Part shown: positions 34,096 through 43,012 of the stretch, in pieces
How positions within the stretch are numbered: the stretch's first letter is position 1
How the letters are laid out: each line of letters opens with the position of its first letter
NCBI RefSeq assembly: GCF_001571775.1
Contig: NZ_LRVM01000010.1
Location: 35,894 to 99,893, forward strand
Length of the DNA stretch: 64,000 nt
DNA from: Anaerotignum neopropionicum
Lineage (GTDB): Bacteria; Bacillota; Clostridia; Lachnospirales; Anaerotignaceae
Direction of reading: 5' to 3'
Made by a program: the position numbers and the translations under genes
Notes under the pieces: generated by a model
What the model was told of the DNA's origin: nothing
Databases searched by the model: none
What the model saw: the letters and a program-made list of their open reading frames with translations, nothing else

Positions 34096-36381
34096 TTAGT
34101 CTTGTAAGAAAGATATTTTATCTTTTCCACTAAAAACATACAATTTATGAAGAGCCCTTGTCATGGCTACATATAGTAGTTTCAAATCAAGCTCCTCTTC
34201 CTTATAGCAATCATCAATATTAATAATAATTACAGCATCAAATTCCAATCCTTTTGCTAAATAAGACGGTACTACAACAATATTGTGGTCATACTGATCT
34301 TCCTTGCCTTCCAACAATTTGGTTTTAATTTTTTTTCTTTTTTCTAATTCCTTAAAAATTTCTTTACATTCTCGTGGAGTTTTTCCAATCAAAGCAACGG
34401 ATTGATACCCTTCCCCCAATAACCCCTGAACCTTTTTTTCAACTGAATCTATTATTTCAATTTTTGAATCAAATTGTTGAATTATTGGTTTTTCTCCATG
34501 CCTAACCACAGGCTTAGCTAAAATCAACTCTTCATTGGAGATTTTTTTAATTACTTCATTGGCTAAATCCATAATTTCAATTGTCGTTCTATAACTTTGT
34601 TCCAACTTTAAATATTGACTTTTATTTGCATCAAATATATTATGCAACACGTAGTCCCAATTATTAATGCTGCGGTACGAATGAATACCTTGCGATAAAT
34701 CTCCTAGAATTGTGAACTGCTGTGTTTTGAATATTTCCTTTAATACATAAAATTGAAAATGACTAAAATCCTGGGCTTCATCTATTACAACATATTTTAT
34801 ATCAATTTCTTTATCAAAACCTAAAATTCGATATTTCATATATGCTAAAATTGATAAATCTTCTACCTCCAACTGTTTTTTATCTAACAGTTGTTTTGTA
34901 TAATTACACAAGTAGTGCATTAATCCTTTTTCAATTTGTGTATCCCCATGATTTTGTAATATGAAATCACTGCTAAGAAATTCTCTATAATAATCAAATA
35001 CGTCTTTTTGGGGAAACTTTGATATATATTTTTTAACTAAAGTACCCGAACTCTTTTTTACCTTTAATAACGTCTCGTCTCTTTGGTTTATTAACGCCAC
35101 AATTTTTAAGCGTCTTTCTTCACCTTCTGGTACTGATACCCTAATAGACTCTATTCTGTTATCATACGTATTCTCAATTTTTTCTAAAATAGCTGACTTG
35201 TCATTTTTTAGTTTATTGGCAAGATGTTTTTTCACCTGCTCAATTCTTTTATATAAAGGTAGCCAATTGTAGTTGTTTAGAAAAATATTATTAATCTCTT
35301 TTCTATCTAAAATAATATGTCCTTCTAAAACAAAATCTTCATCAGGTACAAAAGACTCTTCAACATGTTGTATATATCTATCAATAATATTCTTGAAACC
35401 AATAGAACCTTTAAACGCTGATGTCTCTATTAAATATTTTTGTTCATTGTTATCCAAATCAACATCCTGGTTTATAATTGAAATCAATTTTTCATCTGGA
35501 TTAATTAATTTATATTTGTTACCAATTAAACTGAAAATAAAATCTGTAAACGTAGTTTGTATAACCTTATCTGCCCCCAGTTCTGGTAACACTTCAGATA
35601 TATAATTTAAAAAAAGTCTATTTGGTGCAAGAATCATAAAGTTTTCCGGAAAGAAAGTTTCTTCATAAGTATATATTAAGTATGCAATACGATGAAGCGC
35701 TATAGTAGTCTTTCCACTTCCTGCTACTCCCTGTACTACTAAGGGAGTATTTATATCAGCCCTTATTATTGCATTTTGCTCTGATTGTATGGTTGCAACA
35801 ATATCCTTTAACCGATTATCTTTATTTTCTCCAAGGGAGGCTTGTAAAAAGGTATCTGTCGCTGTAATATCCACATCCATAATGTTTTCTAACTTAGCAT
35901 TTTCAATTGTATATTGTCTTTTAAGGGATAGAACTCCTTTTATAGTTCCCGCTACTGCTTCATAAGACACTTTGCCTAACCTGCCATCATAATAAATACT
36001 AGCAAAAGGAGACCTCCAGTCAATTATTCTCTGGTTGTTTGTTGCAGCGTCATATAGTGTCATTTTTCCAATATAAAATTGCTGGAATTTTCCTTCTCCC
36101 TCTTGCTTATAATCAACCCTAGCAAAATAAGGTTTTTTCTGCGCTGTTAATAACTTATCAAAGTTTTTTTCAAGGTCATCTATCATTGTTGAATATAGCA
36201 TAATCGAAGCATAACTTTGGCTACTATCCAAGTAATCTAAATCTATATATGCTTGCTTTATTTCACCTTGGTGCTCTATCTTGCTTAATTGAGCAGCAGT
36301 AATGGCACCTTTAATATAATCAATGGTTTCATTAAGCCTATTTTCCTCTTCATTGTAATCCTTATGATCTTTTGCTGACAT
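34096..36381 (-). CDS. helD: RNA polymerase recycling motor HelD
   Basis: A 761-residue UvrD/Rep-like superfamily 1 ATPase without DNA-unwinding partners. The N-terminal coiled coil (about 1-45 and 60-80) that enters the polymerase secondary channel precedes IDWRSPFASIYYDG, the family-specific segment. Walker A is GVAGSGKTTIALHR at 218-231; Walker B and motif II read VVIDEAQDFSHFQ; motif III-V include ILGDLSQGIHSYR, LEQSYRTTIEIMD and GLEFDAVIII, ending in VAMTRALHKLYV. HelD removes stalled RNA polymerase from DNA and in some species gives rifamycin tolerance. AAGGAG precedes ATG 36381 by six bases. Confidence 0.92.
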   Translation of the reverse strand: MSAKDHKDYNEEENRLNETIDYIKGAITAAQLSKIEHQGEIKQAYIDLDYLDSSQSYASIMLYSTMIDDLEKNFDKLLTAQKKPYFARVDYKQEGEGKFQQFYIGKMTLYDAATNNQRIIDWRSPFASIYYDGRLGKVSYEAVAGTIKGVLSLKRQYTIENAKLENIMDVDITATDTFLQASLGENKDNRLKDIVATIQSEQNAIIRADINTPLVVQGVAGSGKTTIALHRIAYLIYTYEETFFPENFMILAPNRLFLNYISEVLPELGADKVIQTTFTDFIFSLIGNKYKLINPDEKLISIINQDVDLDNNEQKYLIETSAFKGSIGFKNIIDRYIQHVEESFVPDEDFVLEGHIILDRKEINNIFLNNYNWLPLYKRIEQVKKHLANKLKNDKSAILEKIENTYDNRIESIRVSVPEGEERRLKIVALINQRDETLLKVKKSSGTLVKKYISKFPQKDVFDYYREFLSSDFILQNHGDTQIEKGLMHYLCNYTKQLLDKKQLEVEDLSILAYMKYRILGFDKEIDIKYVVIDEAQDFSHFQFYVLKEIFKTQQFTILGDLSQGIHSYRSINNWDYVLHNIFDANKSQYLKLEQSYRTTIEIMDLANEVIKKISNEELILAKPVVRHGEKPIIQQFDSKIEIIDSVEKKVQGLLGEGYQSVALIGKTPRECKEIFKELEKRKKIKTKLLEGKEDQYDHNIVVVPSYLAKGLEFDAVIIINIDDCYKEEELDLKLLYVAMTRALHKLYVFSGKDKISFLQD

Positions 36382-36499
36382 ATTTTCTCCTTTTTAAGTA
36401 TCAAGGCAAAAACACCTTAATATCAACTGTACTGTACGCTTTTTCCTTGGTATTATTAATTTAATTGCTACAAAAATACCAAATATACGAAACCGCTAT

Positions 36500-36821
36500 T
36501 ATTTTAAGCCCTCCGTGATGTAAATACACATCATCATTCAATTCCATCCTGAAAATTACTCACGTATTTCTTTCGCGGTCTACTTAATCACAGGAAAACC
36601 TTTCATTGCGCATCTATATCCGTTATCGCTCTGGTGTCAAAACCAACCATCGTAGCAATTAGAGAGCCACCCTTTAAAATAAAATTCTATTGGTATTTGG
36701 ATACAGATACCCGTTCAAGCAATCCCTCCAACATATAATTCTGCATCACAAGCTATGCAGAGATATTCTTTTCTTTTGCGAGATTCTTAATGATTGATTT
36801 GAGCCCCATTGCATTCTTCAT
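36500..36821 (-). pseudogene. AbiEii-type nucleotidyltransferase toxin, decayed
   Basis: The start ATG overlaps the antitoxin stop as ATGA (36821). It reads MKNAMGLKSIIKNLAKEKNI, a stop, MQNYMLEGLLERVSVSKYQ, a stop, then FILKGGSLIATMVGFDTRAI, the GG(S/M)LI nucleotidyltransferase motif, and DIDAQ. A further piece with frameshifts reaches about 36500. At least two stops and loss of the C-terminal half make it inactive. Confidence 0.8.
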
Positions 36822-37411
36822 AGCAATACCTCCAAATAAGGTCTTATCCTTTTTTCAACTCTAAATATCTTCGCATATTCTGATAATAGTGGTATATTTT
36901 TATCCGGTCTTTTTGTGTAACGCTTGAAGGCATCTGTAATTACTTGGATATTCGTATGGCTTTGAAGTCTTAAAATGTCACATAAAGTTCGTTCCATACA
37001 ATAGCCTTTCACTGAATTACCACTGGGTGACTGTAAAATAGTAATTCCTATATTATACAAGGATTTGTTTGATTGGGAACATCGCACATTTTCTTCTTTA
37101 GGCTTTGCAAGATTATAAGATGCAGGAAATGTCATATAATAGTAATTAGGCGTTCTATCCGTCAAATCTAACAGGAACAATGCTGTTTCATGTGAGAAAA
37201 CTCCTCGCTTAAAACGACTTTGCAAATTAAAAAACTCATCTTCCCGAACCTCAGGCAATATATAAACTCCACGAGTTGCTTTTTCCAGCAAATCTTTGTC
37301 AACGAGATATTTTAAATTCCCCCTTGATATTTCCGCTTCAACAACCATTGCCGTGGTAATCATCCCATTATTTTTTTTTGCCATTTGCATAATTAGTTCA
37401 GTTGCACCCAA
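36818..37411 (-). CDS. AbiEi-type antitoxin (type IV toxin-antitoxin)
   Basis: A 197-residue protein. The frame opens at GTG 37420 inside AGGAGGTG; TTG 37411 eight bases later is the likely start. The N-terminal winged helix (NNGMITTAMVVEAEISRGNL, KYLVDKDLLEKATRGVYIL) and the antitoxin C-domain (SHETALFLLDLTDRTP, MERTLCDILRLQ, YAKIFRVEKRIRPYLEV) match AbiEi. It represses its own operon and offsets AbiEii in phage abortive infection. As the toxin has decayed, the antitoxin now stands alone and may act only as a repressor or protect against other AbiEii copies. Confidence 0.85.
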   Translation of the reverse strand: MGATELIMQMAKKNNGMITTAMVVEAEISRGNLKYLVDKDLLEKATRGVYILPEVREDEFFNLQSRFKRGVFSHETALFLLDLTDRTPNYYYMTFPASYNLAKPKEENVRCSQSNKSLYNIGITILQSPSGNSVKGYCMERTLCDILRLQSHTNIQVITDAFKRYTKRPDKNIPLLSEYAKIFRVEKRIRPYLEVLL

Positions 37412-37554
37412 TAAAAACACCTCCTTAAATTTACTTTTATGCTTACAATTCTATTGTACTTAAGCATAATTGTCAATAAAAACAACGCAGTAATTAGCGC
37501 TTATGCACATCTCACTGCGTTGCTTTTAAGATTCATTATCATTTCATCGTAATT

Positions 37555-38037
37555 TTAATAGCAAGAACCGTCGCGCAGTCCCATACCTTGTCCACCGTGT
37601 CCTCTTTCAGCAGCTTTGCCACTTCCAGTACCCATTCCTGCCCCATTTGCACCAAATCTTGCACCTAAAGATTTTTCGATTTCTGCACTGCCTGTTCCAT
37701 CACAATTTGCCTGATTTTCCTCTAAAACAGCAATGATGTTATCAGCTCTTTCTTGTGTCATCACCCCTGCAGTCACCTGAGCTGCCAGCTGATCCTTTTT
37801 GATTTCAAGTGCCTCAGCCTTAAATTCATCCAATTCACCTGCGTCAGAAGCAATTTTACCGTAAGTTTTTCCTGTTTCTGTTCTTTCAGCCACAACACTT
37901 TCTACCGTGCGACCGGTAATCCCAGCAACCAATTCGGCCGGTGTATTGTACTGCGATGCCGCAAAGGCTGTTACACCAGTTGCACTAATTGCCATCACCA
38001 TAAAACCAGTTGCAGTAATCTTTTTCCATCTTCTCAT
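37555..38037 (-). CDS. Exported DUF2680 protein
   Basis: A 160-residue protein with a signal peptide (RRWKKITATGFMVMAISATG, cleavage near TAFAAS). The DUF2680 body has a helix pair: AELVAGITGRTVESVVAERT and AALEIKKDQLAAQVTAGVMT-type repeats with QERADNIIAVLEENQ, followed by a glycine-rich tail (GANGAGMGTGSGK). Such proteins often lie beside an OmpR/HisKA pair, as here, and probably belong to its regulon. AGGAGG precedes ATG 38037. Confidence 0.8.
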   Translation of the reverse strand: MRRWKKITATGFMVMAISATGVTAFAASQYNTPAELVAGITGRTVESVVAERTETGKTYGKIASDAGELDEFKAEALEIKKDQLAAQVTAGVMTQERADNIIAVLEENQANCDGTGSAEIEKSLGARFGANGAGMGTGSGKAAERGHGGQGMGLRDGSCY

Positions 38038-38167
38038 AATCTTTGCACCTCCTGAAATATTTTTATAGGGTTTGTTTTTCTGTAACTAAAGATTACCGTA
38101 ACTTTTTGTCAAAATTATGTCTTTTGTTTTATATTTTAAAGACATCTGTCAGTCAAAATATTGACAT

Positions 38168-39607
38168 TCATTTTTCAGTAAAATCAAATGTGAATTGGGC
38201 ACCACCCTCTGTGTTGTTTGCCGCTGATAGAAAGATACCGTGACGGTCTGCAATTTGCTTTGCAATGGAAAGGCCAAGCCCTGTTCCAGTTTTATTCTGT
38301 TCGCCATATGTTTTATAAAACCGTTCGAAAATATGGGGCAAATGAGCAGGATCAATCCCGCATCCATGATCACGAATAATCACCTGATGTTCTGACAACT
38401 CAATCTCCACCTGCGCCCCCTGTGGCGAAAACTTGATGGCGTTATCCAGCACAATCATAAACATTTGTCGTAATCTTCCATAATCCCCCAGTATCTGTAC
38501 ACAGGGACTATGCTGTTGAACACTTACAAAGACTTCTTTCCTTTGTGCAATTCTAGAAGCACTTCTTGATACATCCTCTATCACCTCACATATGTTAACT
38601 GGTGACATTTCAATGGCAAAATTCATGTTTTGCAATCTTGAGATATCTAACAAATCCCCTATTAACCGCTCTAAAAATTTTGCTTCCTCCAGCATTTGTC
38701 TATGAAAGTCTGCAACTTTTTCAGGCGTATCCACAACCTTGTCACACAGAGCCTCAAGGGAGCCTCTTATTACCGTGACAGGCGTACGCAACTCATGGGA
38801 AATGTTTGCCACAAAATCACGGCGCATTTGTTCCAGCTTTTGAGTTTCTTTTCTAGCTTCATCCAAACGAACTGCAAGCAAATCCAAATCCTCAGATAAC
38901 TCCCCAATCTCATCCTTTTGCACAACACCACAACGAACGTTGTAATTTCCTTGCATCATAGAATTTGCTGCCCTTTTCATCTTTGAAAGTGGTTTTGTAA
39001 ATGAAGCGGACATTACTATGGCAAGCAAAATGGATGCGAACAGTGCGACTAAAATACTAACTGCTAAAACTGCAAGTCCTCGTTCCGTTGACGCCATTGT
39101 TCCATCCACCGGAGAATGCAGCAAAACCGCACCCATGATATCACCGTTTTCGGTTTGAATTGGAACTCCCACAGTTAATGTCAATGTGGAAAGAACATCG
39201 CTAAACCCTTTGGTATTCACAGTTTCCCCTGTTAGCACCTCTTCAATAACTTCCTTTGCATCGGATGGTAATTCCATCATAGCATATCCTTCATATATCC
39301 CCCCATGCCCTTTGCCTGCTGTAATTAAATTCATATTTTCATCCACAACCCAAACTTCCGTGTCCGAAACCTCACTGATAAATCTAAGATATGCTCCATA
39401 TCCGCCCATTCCTTTTCCAAAAATCCCACTTCCACCGGAAAGGCTTTCAGCTAAAGATCGGGCATAGTTTTCTAGCTCAATTTGATGCCTTTCAACTGTA
39501 TAACTACGAAAAAGAAAGAAAAAAACACTTCCAACAATGAGCGCAAAAGAAAACAAAACAACCGCAAAATTTCTACTTAACTTCCTAGCTATTTTACTTT
39601 TCAGCAT
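38168..39607 (-). CDS. Sensor histidine kinase (HAMP-HisKA)
   Basis: A 479-residue kinase with two membrane helices (NFAVVLFSFALIVGSVFFF and GLAVLAVSILVALFASILLA) around an extracellular Cache-like region (about 45-170), a HAMP linker (ASFTKPLSKMKRAANSM), the H box NISHELRTPVTV, and N/G boxes VLDNAIKFSPQ, DHGCGID and GTGLGLSIAKQI. It overlaps its response-regulator gene by 14 bases. The extracellular segment contains glycine-rich GKGMGGYGAY and GKGHGGIYEG stretches of unknown purpose. Confidence 0.9.
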   Translation of the reverse strand: MLKSKIARKLSRNFAVVLFSFALIVGSVFFFLFRSYTVERHQIELENYARSLAESLSGGSGIFGKGMGGYGAYLRFISEVSDTEVWVVDENMNLITAGKGHGGIYEGYAMMELPSDAKEVIEEVLTGETVNTKGFSDVLSTLTLTVGVPIQTENGDIMGAVLLHSPVDGTMASTERGLAVLAVSILVALFASILLAIVMSASFTKPLSKMKRAANSMMQGNYNVRCGVVQKDEIGELSEDLDLLAVRLDEARKETQKLEQMRRDFVANISHELRTPVTVIRGSLEALCDKVVDTPEKVADFHRQMLEEAKFLERLIGDLLDISRLQNMNFAIEMSPVNICEVIEDVSRSASRIAQRKEVFVSVQQHSPCVQILGDYGRLRQMFMIVLDNAIKFSPQGAQVEIELSEHQVIIRDHGCGIDPAHLPHIFERFYKTYGEQNKTGTGLGLSIAKQIADRHGIFLSAANNTEGGAQFTFDFTEK

Positions 39608-40289
39608 CCGTTGTCACCTCAAATTTGTATCCAACGCCCCATATAGTTTTGATATCCCAAGACGGATGGTTAAATTGCTCTAATTTCGATCGAAGACGTT
39701 TAATATGGCTATCTACTGTTCTACTATCGCCAAAATAATCATATCCCCACAAACTATTAAGAAGGTTGTCACGAGAAAACACCTTGTTTTTTGCTGTTGC
39801 CAACGTCCACAAGATTTCAATTTCTTTTTTGGTAAGTGCAACAGGTTCACCATCAATTGTCACAGTATACTCATCCAAACAAATGTTCAAATTACCATGA
39901 ACAAAACACTGTGCCTGTTTTTCTTCTCTTACAATACGTCGCATAATCGCCTTTACGCGTGCCATTACCTCCCCTGGAGAAAAAGGCTTTACAATATAAT
40001 CATCTGCGCCAATCTCAAGACCCATAATTTTTTCAAAATCCTCACCTCGTGCGGTAATCATAACGATAGGAACATTGGAGTTTTTCCGGATCTCCCTGCA
40101 AACGGCAAATCCGTCCTTCTTTGGCATCATCACATCCAACAACAGAATATCCGGTTTTTCATCTGAAAATTTTTGTAAAGCCTCCTCGCCATCCAACGCA
40201 ACCACTGTTTCATATCCTTCTTTTTTGGCATACTCCTCCAAAATTGATGTGATTTGTTTATTGTCATCTACTATTAATAATTTTGGCAT
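39594..40289 (-). CDS. OmpR-family response regulator
   Basis: A 231-residue protein. Receiver: LLIVDDNKQI, phospho-Asp in ILLLDVMMPKKDG, IVMITAR and YIVKPFSPGEV. DNA-binding winged helix: LTKKEIEILWTLATAKNKVF, SRTVDSHIKRLRSKLEQ, TIWGVGYKFE. First gene of the kinase operon and likely regulator of the DUF2680 gene downstream. Confidence 0.9.
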   Translation of the reverse strand: MPKLLIVDDNKQITSILEEYAKKEGYETVVALDGEEALQKFSDEKPDILLLDVMMPKKDGFAVCREIRKNSNVPIVMITARGEDFEKIMGLEIGADDYIVKPFSPGEVMARVKAIMRRIVREEKQAQCFVHGNLNICLDEYTVTIDGEPVALTKKEIEILWTLATAKNKVFSRDNLLNSLWGYDYFGDSRTVDSHIKRLRSKLEQFNHPSWDIKTIWGVGYKFEVTTDAEK

Positions 40290-40519
40290 AAAAATTTCAC
40301 CTCCTATATAATAATAGCAGATTTTTTTGTTTTTTATGGTTAAAATAAATATTTTTTTGAGGAAGCTACAGCAGCAAACATCTATATCAGAAAATACAAT
40401 CCAATGACACTGAATAAAACTTCAATTCAATCAGAATTGCCTATTAAACGGAATTTTTAAAAAAAAATACCCCACCAGCTTTTTCAAAACAACAGGGTAT
40501 ATCACTCTTATATTCTAAT

Positions 40520-40598
40520 TTACTTATAAGCCTCCATTCCTGTTTTAAATTCCACTAAAAATTTATCCTCGTAGACCGTAACCTTCTCAATCTGGATC
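40520..40598 (-). pseudogene. Serine recombinase, last codons
   Basis: Minus-strand text IEKVTVYEDKFLVEFKTGME is the extreme C-terminus of TnpX-type recombinases (DUF4368). A second copy of the same segment lies at 60600-60725. The 390-base gap 40290-40679 otherwise holds an inverted ATACCC/GGGTAT hairpin near 40470-40500 and no gene. Confidence 0.65.
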
Positions 40599-40679
40599 TA
40601 TTGGATCTATATTATAAATTGGACACGATAAGTAACCATATATTACAATTAAGTAGACACAAAAAGGAGGTATCTACTC

Positions 40680-40973
40680 ATGTCCGCAAATAAAACTGGA
40701 AATCGATATGATGAGGACTTTAAACGTACCCTCGTTAACCTTTATCAATCCGGCGGCAAAACCCAAGCTGCACTTTGTAAAGAGTATGGAGTATTACTTA
40801 CAGCTCTTACACGCTGGATCAAACAATATTCAACCGTTAAAACGGATGATGGCGAAATTCTAACTGCCAAACAGGTTAAGGATCTTCAAAGACGCAATGC
40901 CCAACTTGAAGAAGAACTCTTAATACTAAAAAAAGCGATTGCCATCTTCACGCCACACTCAAGCAACGACTAG
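40680..40973 (+). mobile_element. IS3-family OrfA (helix-turn-helix protein)
   Basis: A 97-residue OrfA after AAAGGAGG: NRYDEDFKRTLVNLYQSGGK and LTALTRWIKQYS form the HTH_Tnp_1 domain, and DLQRRNAQLEEELLILKKAI is the leucine-zipper end. The normal -1 frameshift into OrfB would lie near 40940-40960. The left terminal repeat is probably within 40600-40660 but was not pinned down. Confidence 0.85.
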
Positions 40974-41270
40974 AAGCTGTTCATAAGCTATGTTTTCAGC
41001 ATAATATCAAAATCCTATGCAGGGTGTTAGGTGTTAACAGAAGCACCTATTACAAGCATTACAATTTAAAACCAGCTGACCGCATCAAGGAAAATTAAGA
41101 TATAGCAAAAGCAATAATTCAGATTTATGCAGATTACAATAAGCGCCTCGGTGCTTACAAGATTACATATGTTCTTCAGCGCGATTACCATGAAAGCTAC
41201 TCAAAGCACATTACTGCATCAATTGCAAGTCAAAATGAAGTTACCATCTCCTTCCATATCCACAGAGTTA
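40944..41270 (+). pseudogene. IS3-family OrfB, damaged N-terminal part
   Basis: Another frame continues RLEAVHKLCFQHNIKILCRV, VNRSTYYKHYN, a stop at about 41097, then DIAKAIIQIYADYNKRLGAY and KITYVLQRDYHESYS. The DDE core is absent, so this IS copy is dead. Confidence 0.75.
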
Positions 41271-41411
41271 ATATTTAATTTTTTGTTTTACTTTTCTCTC
41301 AATATGAAAACCTCTCTTTCCCCACTTTTTAGTTAGCTCTGTATAACTCGCGGATAATTTTTTGAGGTTCCGCAGAACCTCAACTTGATACTTACCACAC
41401 TTCTATAAAAA

Positions 41412-42032
41412 TTATTGAGGATTAAAAATCCTTTTCCATCCTGCGGTAAAAAACTGCCTTAAGCTATCTATATAATTGTCTGCCATTTCTCTGGGCATAT
41501 CATGTTTAACCGTCTCAAAAACTGCAGAAAAAAAGGCACTTGAGATAATATGTAACAGCTCAGGAGTTGCCCTTCCAGATGCCAAAGCATCATTACCCGT
41601 AGATTCCATAAACCTCATGGTATACTCCACCTCAATTTCTACAAGATCGTGGATAAAATCCGAAAAGTCTGTCCCCTCAGCACAAGAAATGAGTAACTTG
41701 AATTCATCGAAATAATCATAAACATACGCTATGAATTTTTTGACCTCGTTAGACGAATAATCATAAATGGCTTTCTGTTTTTCCACTTCCGTCAACTGAT
41801 CAAATTCCTGTTGCGCTGTCATGAACATAGCTCTAAGACCTTCTACCGCAGGTGATACCAATGCTTCAAACAGGGCTTTTTTATCGGGATAATATCCATA
41901 AAATGCACCTGTTGTAACACCTGCTCGTTTTACAATATTTCTCAGGGAAGCATCTTTAAAGCCTTTATCTAAGAACTCTTTTTTGCCCTCAGCCATAATT
42001 TTCTGCAATGTATTCAAATCATCCGTGCACAT
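41412..42032 (-). CDS. TetR-family transcriptional regulator
   Basis: A 206-residue protein. ATG 42032 follows GGAGG by five bases. N-terminal TetR helix-turn-helix: FLDKGFKDASLRNIVKRAGV and TTGAFYGYYPDKKALFEAL. The C-terminal ligand domain is not assignable to a drug class. A tandem 15-bp palindrome pair sits 20 bases upstream of its start, so it very probably represses itself. No transporter is adjacent; the target, apart from itself, is not visible here. Confidence 0.9.
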   Translation of the reverse strand: MCTDDLNTLQKIMAEGKKEFLDKGFKDASLRNIVKRAGVTTGAFYGYYPDKKALFEALVSPAVEGLRAMFMTAQQEFDQLTEVEKQKAIYDYSSNEVKKFIAYVYDYFDEFKLLISCAEGTDFSDFIHDLVEIEVEYTMRFMESTGNDALASGRATPELLHIISSAFFSAVFETVKHDMPREMADNYIDSLRQFFTAGWKRIFNPQ

Positions 42033-42051
42033 ATTATCCTCCAACTGCCGT

Positions 42052-42079
42052 TATAACACTGTTATATAATATTGTTATA
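42052..42079. promoter_or_regulatory. Tandem operator of the TetR gene
   Basis: TATAACA-C-TGTTATA (42052-42066) is a perfect 15-bp dyad; TATAATA-T-TGTTATA (42065-42079) is a second copy with one mismatched pair, overlapping the first by two bases. Both lie where the promoter of the TetR gene should be. Confidence 0.75.
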
Positions 42080-42205
42080 GAAATAATATTACAATGAGCC
42101 TAATCTGTCAAGCACATTGTCAATATCTTTCTTTGAACTACAGTAATCGACTCCTTTTCCGCTTCTAATGCAAAGTTTCTCAAAGAAGATTTTTGCGGTG
42201 TTTCC

Positions 42206-42736
42206 CTAAGACTCTGTTACTGTATCATACGGCCAATCAATAATTCCGGCGAAATCGTAGACATTTGTATATCCAATTGCTATCAGTTTCTTCGCAGCCT
42301 GTGCGCTGCGGTTTCCTGAACGGCAGTAAATTAATATTTCTGCATCAAGATCTGGCAGTAAATCCAGCATTTTGTCAGATATTGTTTCATTAGGTAGTAA
42401 AATTGCATTTGGGATGTGACTGGAATTAAATTCATCTTTGGTGCGTACATCAAGAATTATTACTTCGTCCCCGCTGTCAATTCTGGCTTTAGCTTCTTCA
42501 GACGTTATTTTTTTATACTCTACAGCGGGTGGCTGTGTAGAATCTCCCAAATTTACTGTTCCAGCCAGAGGTGCTATTACAACTGCAAGAAGAACTCCCA
42601 ATACCATTCCATATGCTGTGGATATATATGGATTTGCGGTGATCGGACAGCTCCCGTTTGAACATCCAATTAGCTTATAAAACACAAAATATCCGATAAT
42701 ACCGCCTATCAAAGCGCAAACTAAATATCTTATCAT
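42206..42736 (-). CDS. Rhodanese-domain protein with two-helix N-terminal membrane module
   Basis: A 176-residue protein. Residues 1-65 form two membrane helices with GCSNGSCPITANPYISTAYG between them (DUF6132/YtwF-type module). Residues 75-172 are a rhodanese domain: EVIILDVRTKDEFNSSHIPN and the active-site loop YCRSGNRS with Cys138. Such fusions carry sulfane sulfur at the membrane, but the acceptor is unknown. ATG 42736 is weakly spaced from its ribosome site. Confidence 0.85.
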   Translation of the reverse strand: MIRYLVCALIGGIIGYFVFYKLIGCSNGSCPITANPYISTAYGMVLGVLLAVVIAPLAGTVNLGDSTQPPAVEYKKITSEEAKARIDSGDEVIILDVRTKDEFNSSHIPNAILLPNETISDKMLDLLPDLDAEILIYCRSGNRSAQAAKKLIAIGYTNVYDFAGIIDWPYDTVTES

Positions 42737-42874
42737 AATACTCTGTCTCCTCTCCCACGGTTATTAAAGTATTCCTTTTTAATTATAATACAGTAAACCA
42801 CTATTATATACTGTAACTTTATCACTTAGGAGACAGGTGTAGTACAACGATTTTCTCCTGCTCGAGTAACCGGG

Positions 42875-42930
42875 GTTGGAAGGTTTAACATGAGCTATGC
42901 CTTTGGTCGCTGAAGAAAACTGGTCAACAA
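42875..42930 (+). repeat. Dispersed repeat S, copy 2
   Basis: GTTGGAAGGTTTAACATGAG followed by CTATGCCTTTGGTCGCTGAA and AACTGGTCAA, aligned with the copies at 33971 and 53258. Diverged. Confidence 0.55.
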
Positions 42931-42953
42931 CACCTTATCCCTATTGAAATTGT

Positions 42954-42992
42954 GCAATCAGGACCGCCGGCTAAGCCGGTGGTCCTGATTGC
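42954..42992. terminator. Long hairpin after SLH-2
   Basis: An 18-bp stem (GCAATCAGGACCGCCGGC paired with GCCGGTGGTCCTGATTGC, one G-T) with a TAA loop lies 21 bases after the SLH-2 stop. No T run follows on the minus strand, so it may protect the mRNA end rather than terminate by itself. Confidence 0.6.
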
Positions 42993-43012
42993 TAATAATC
43001 ATATCTACTTAC

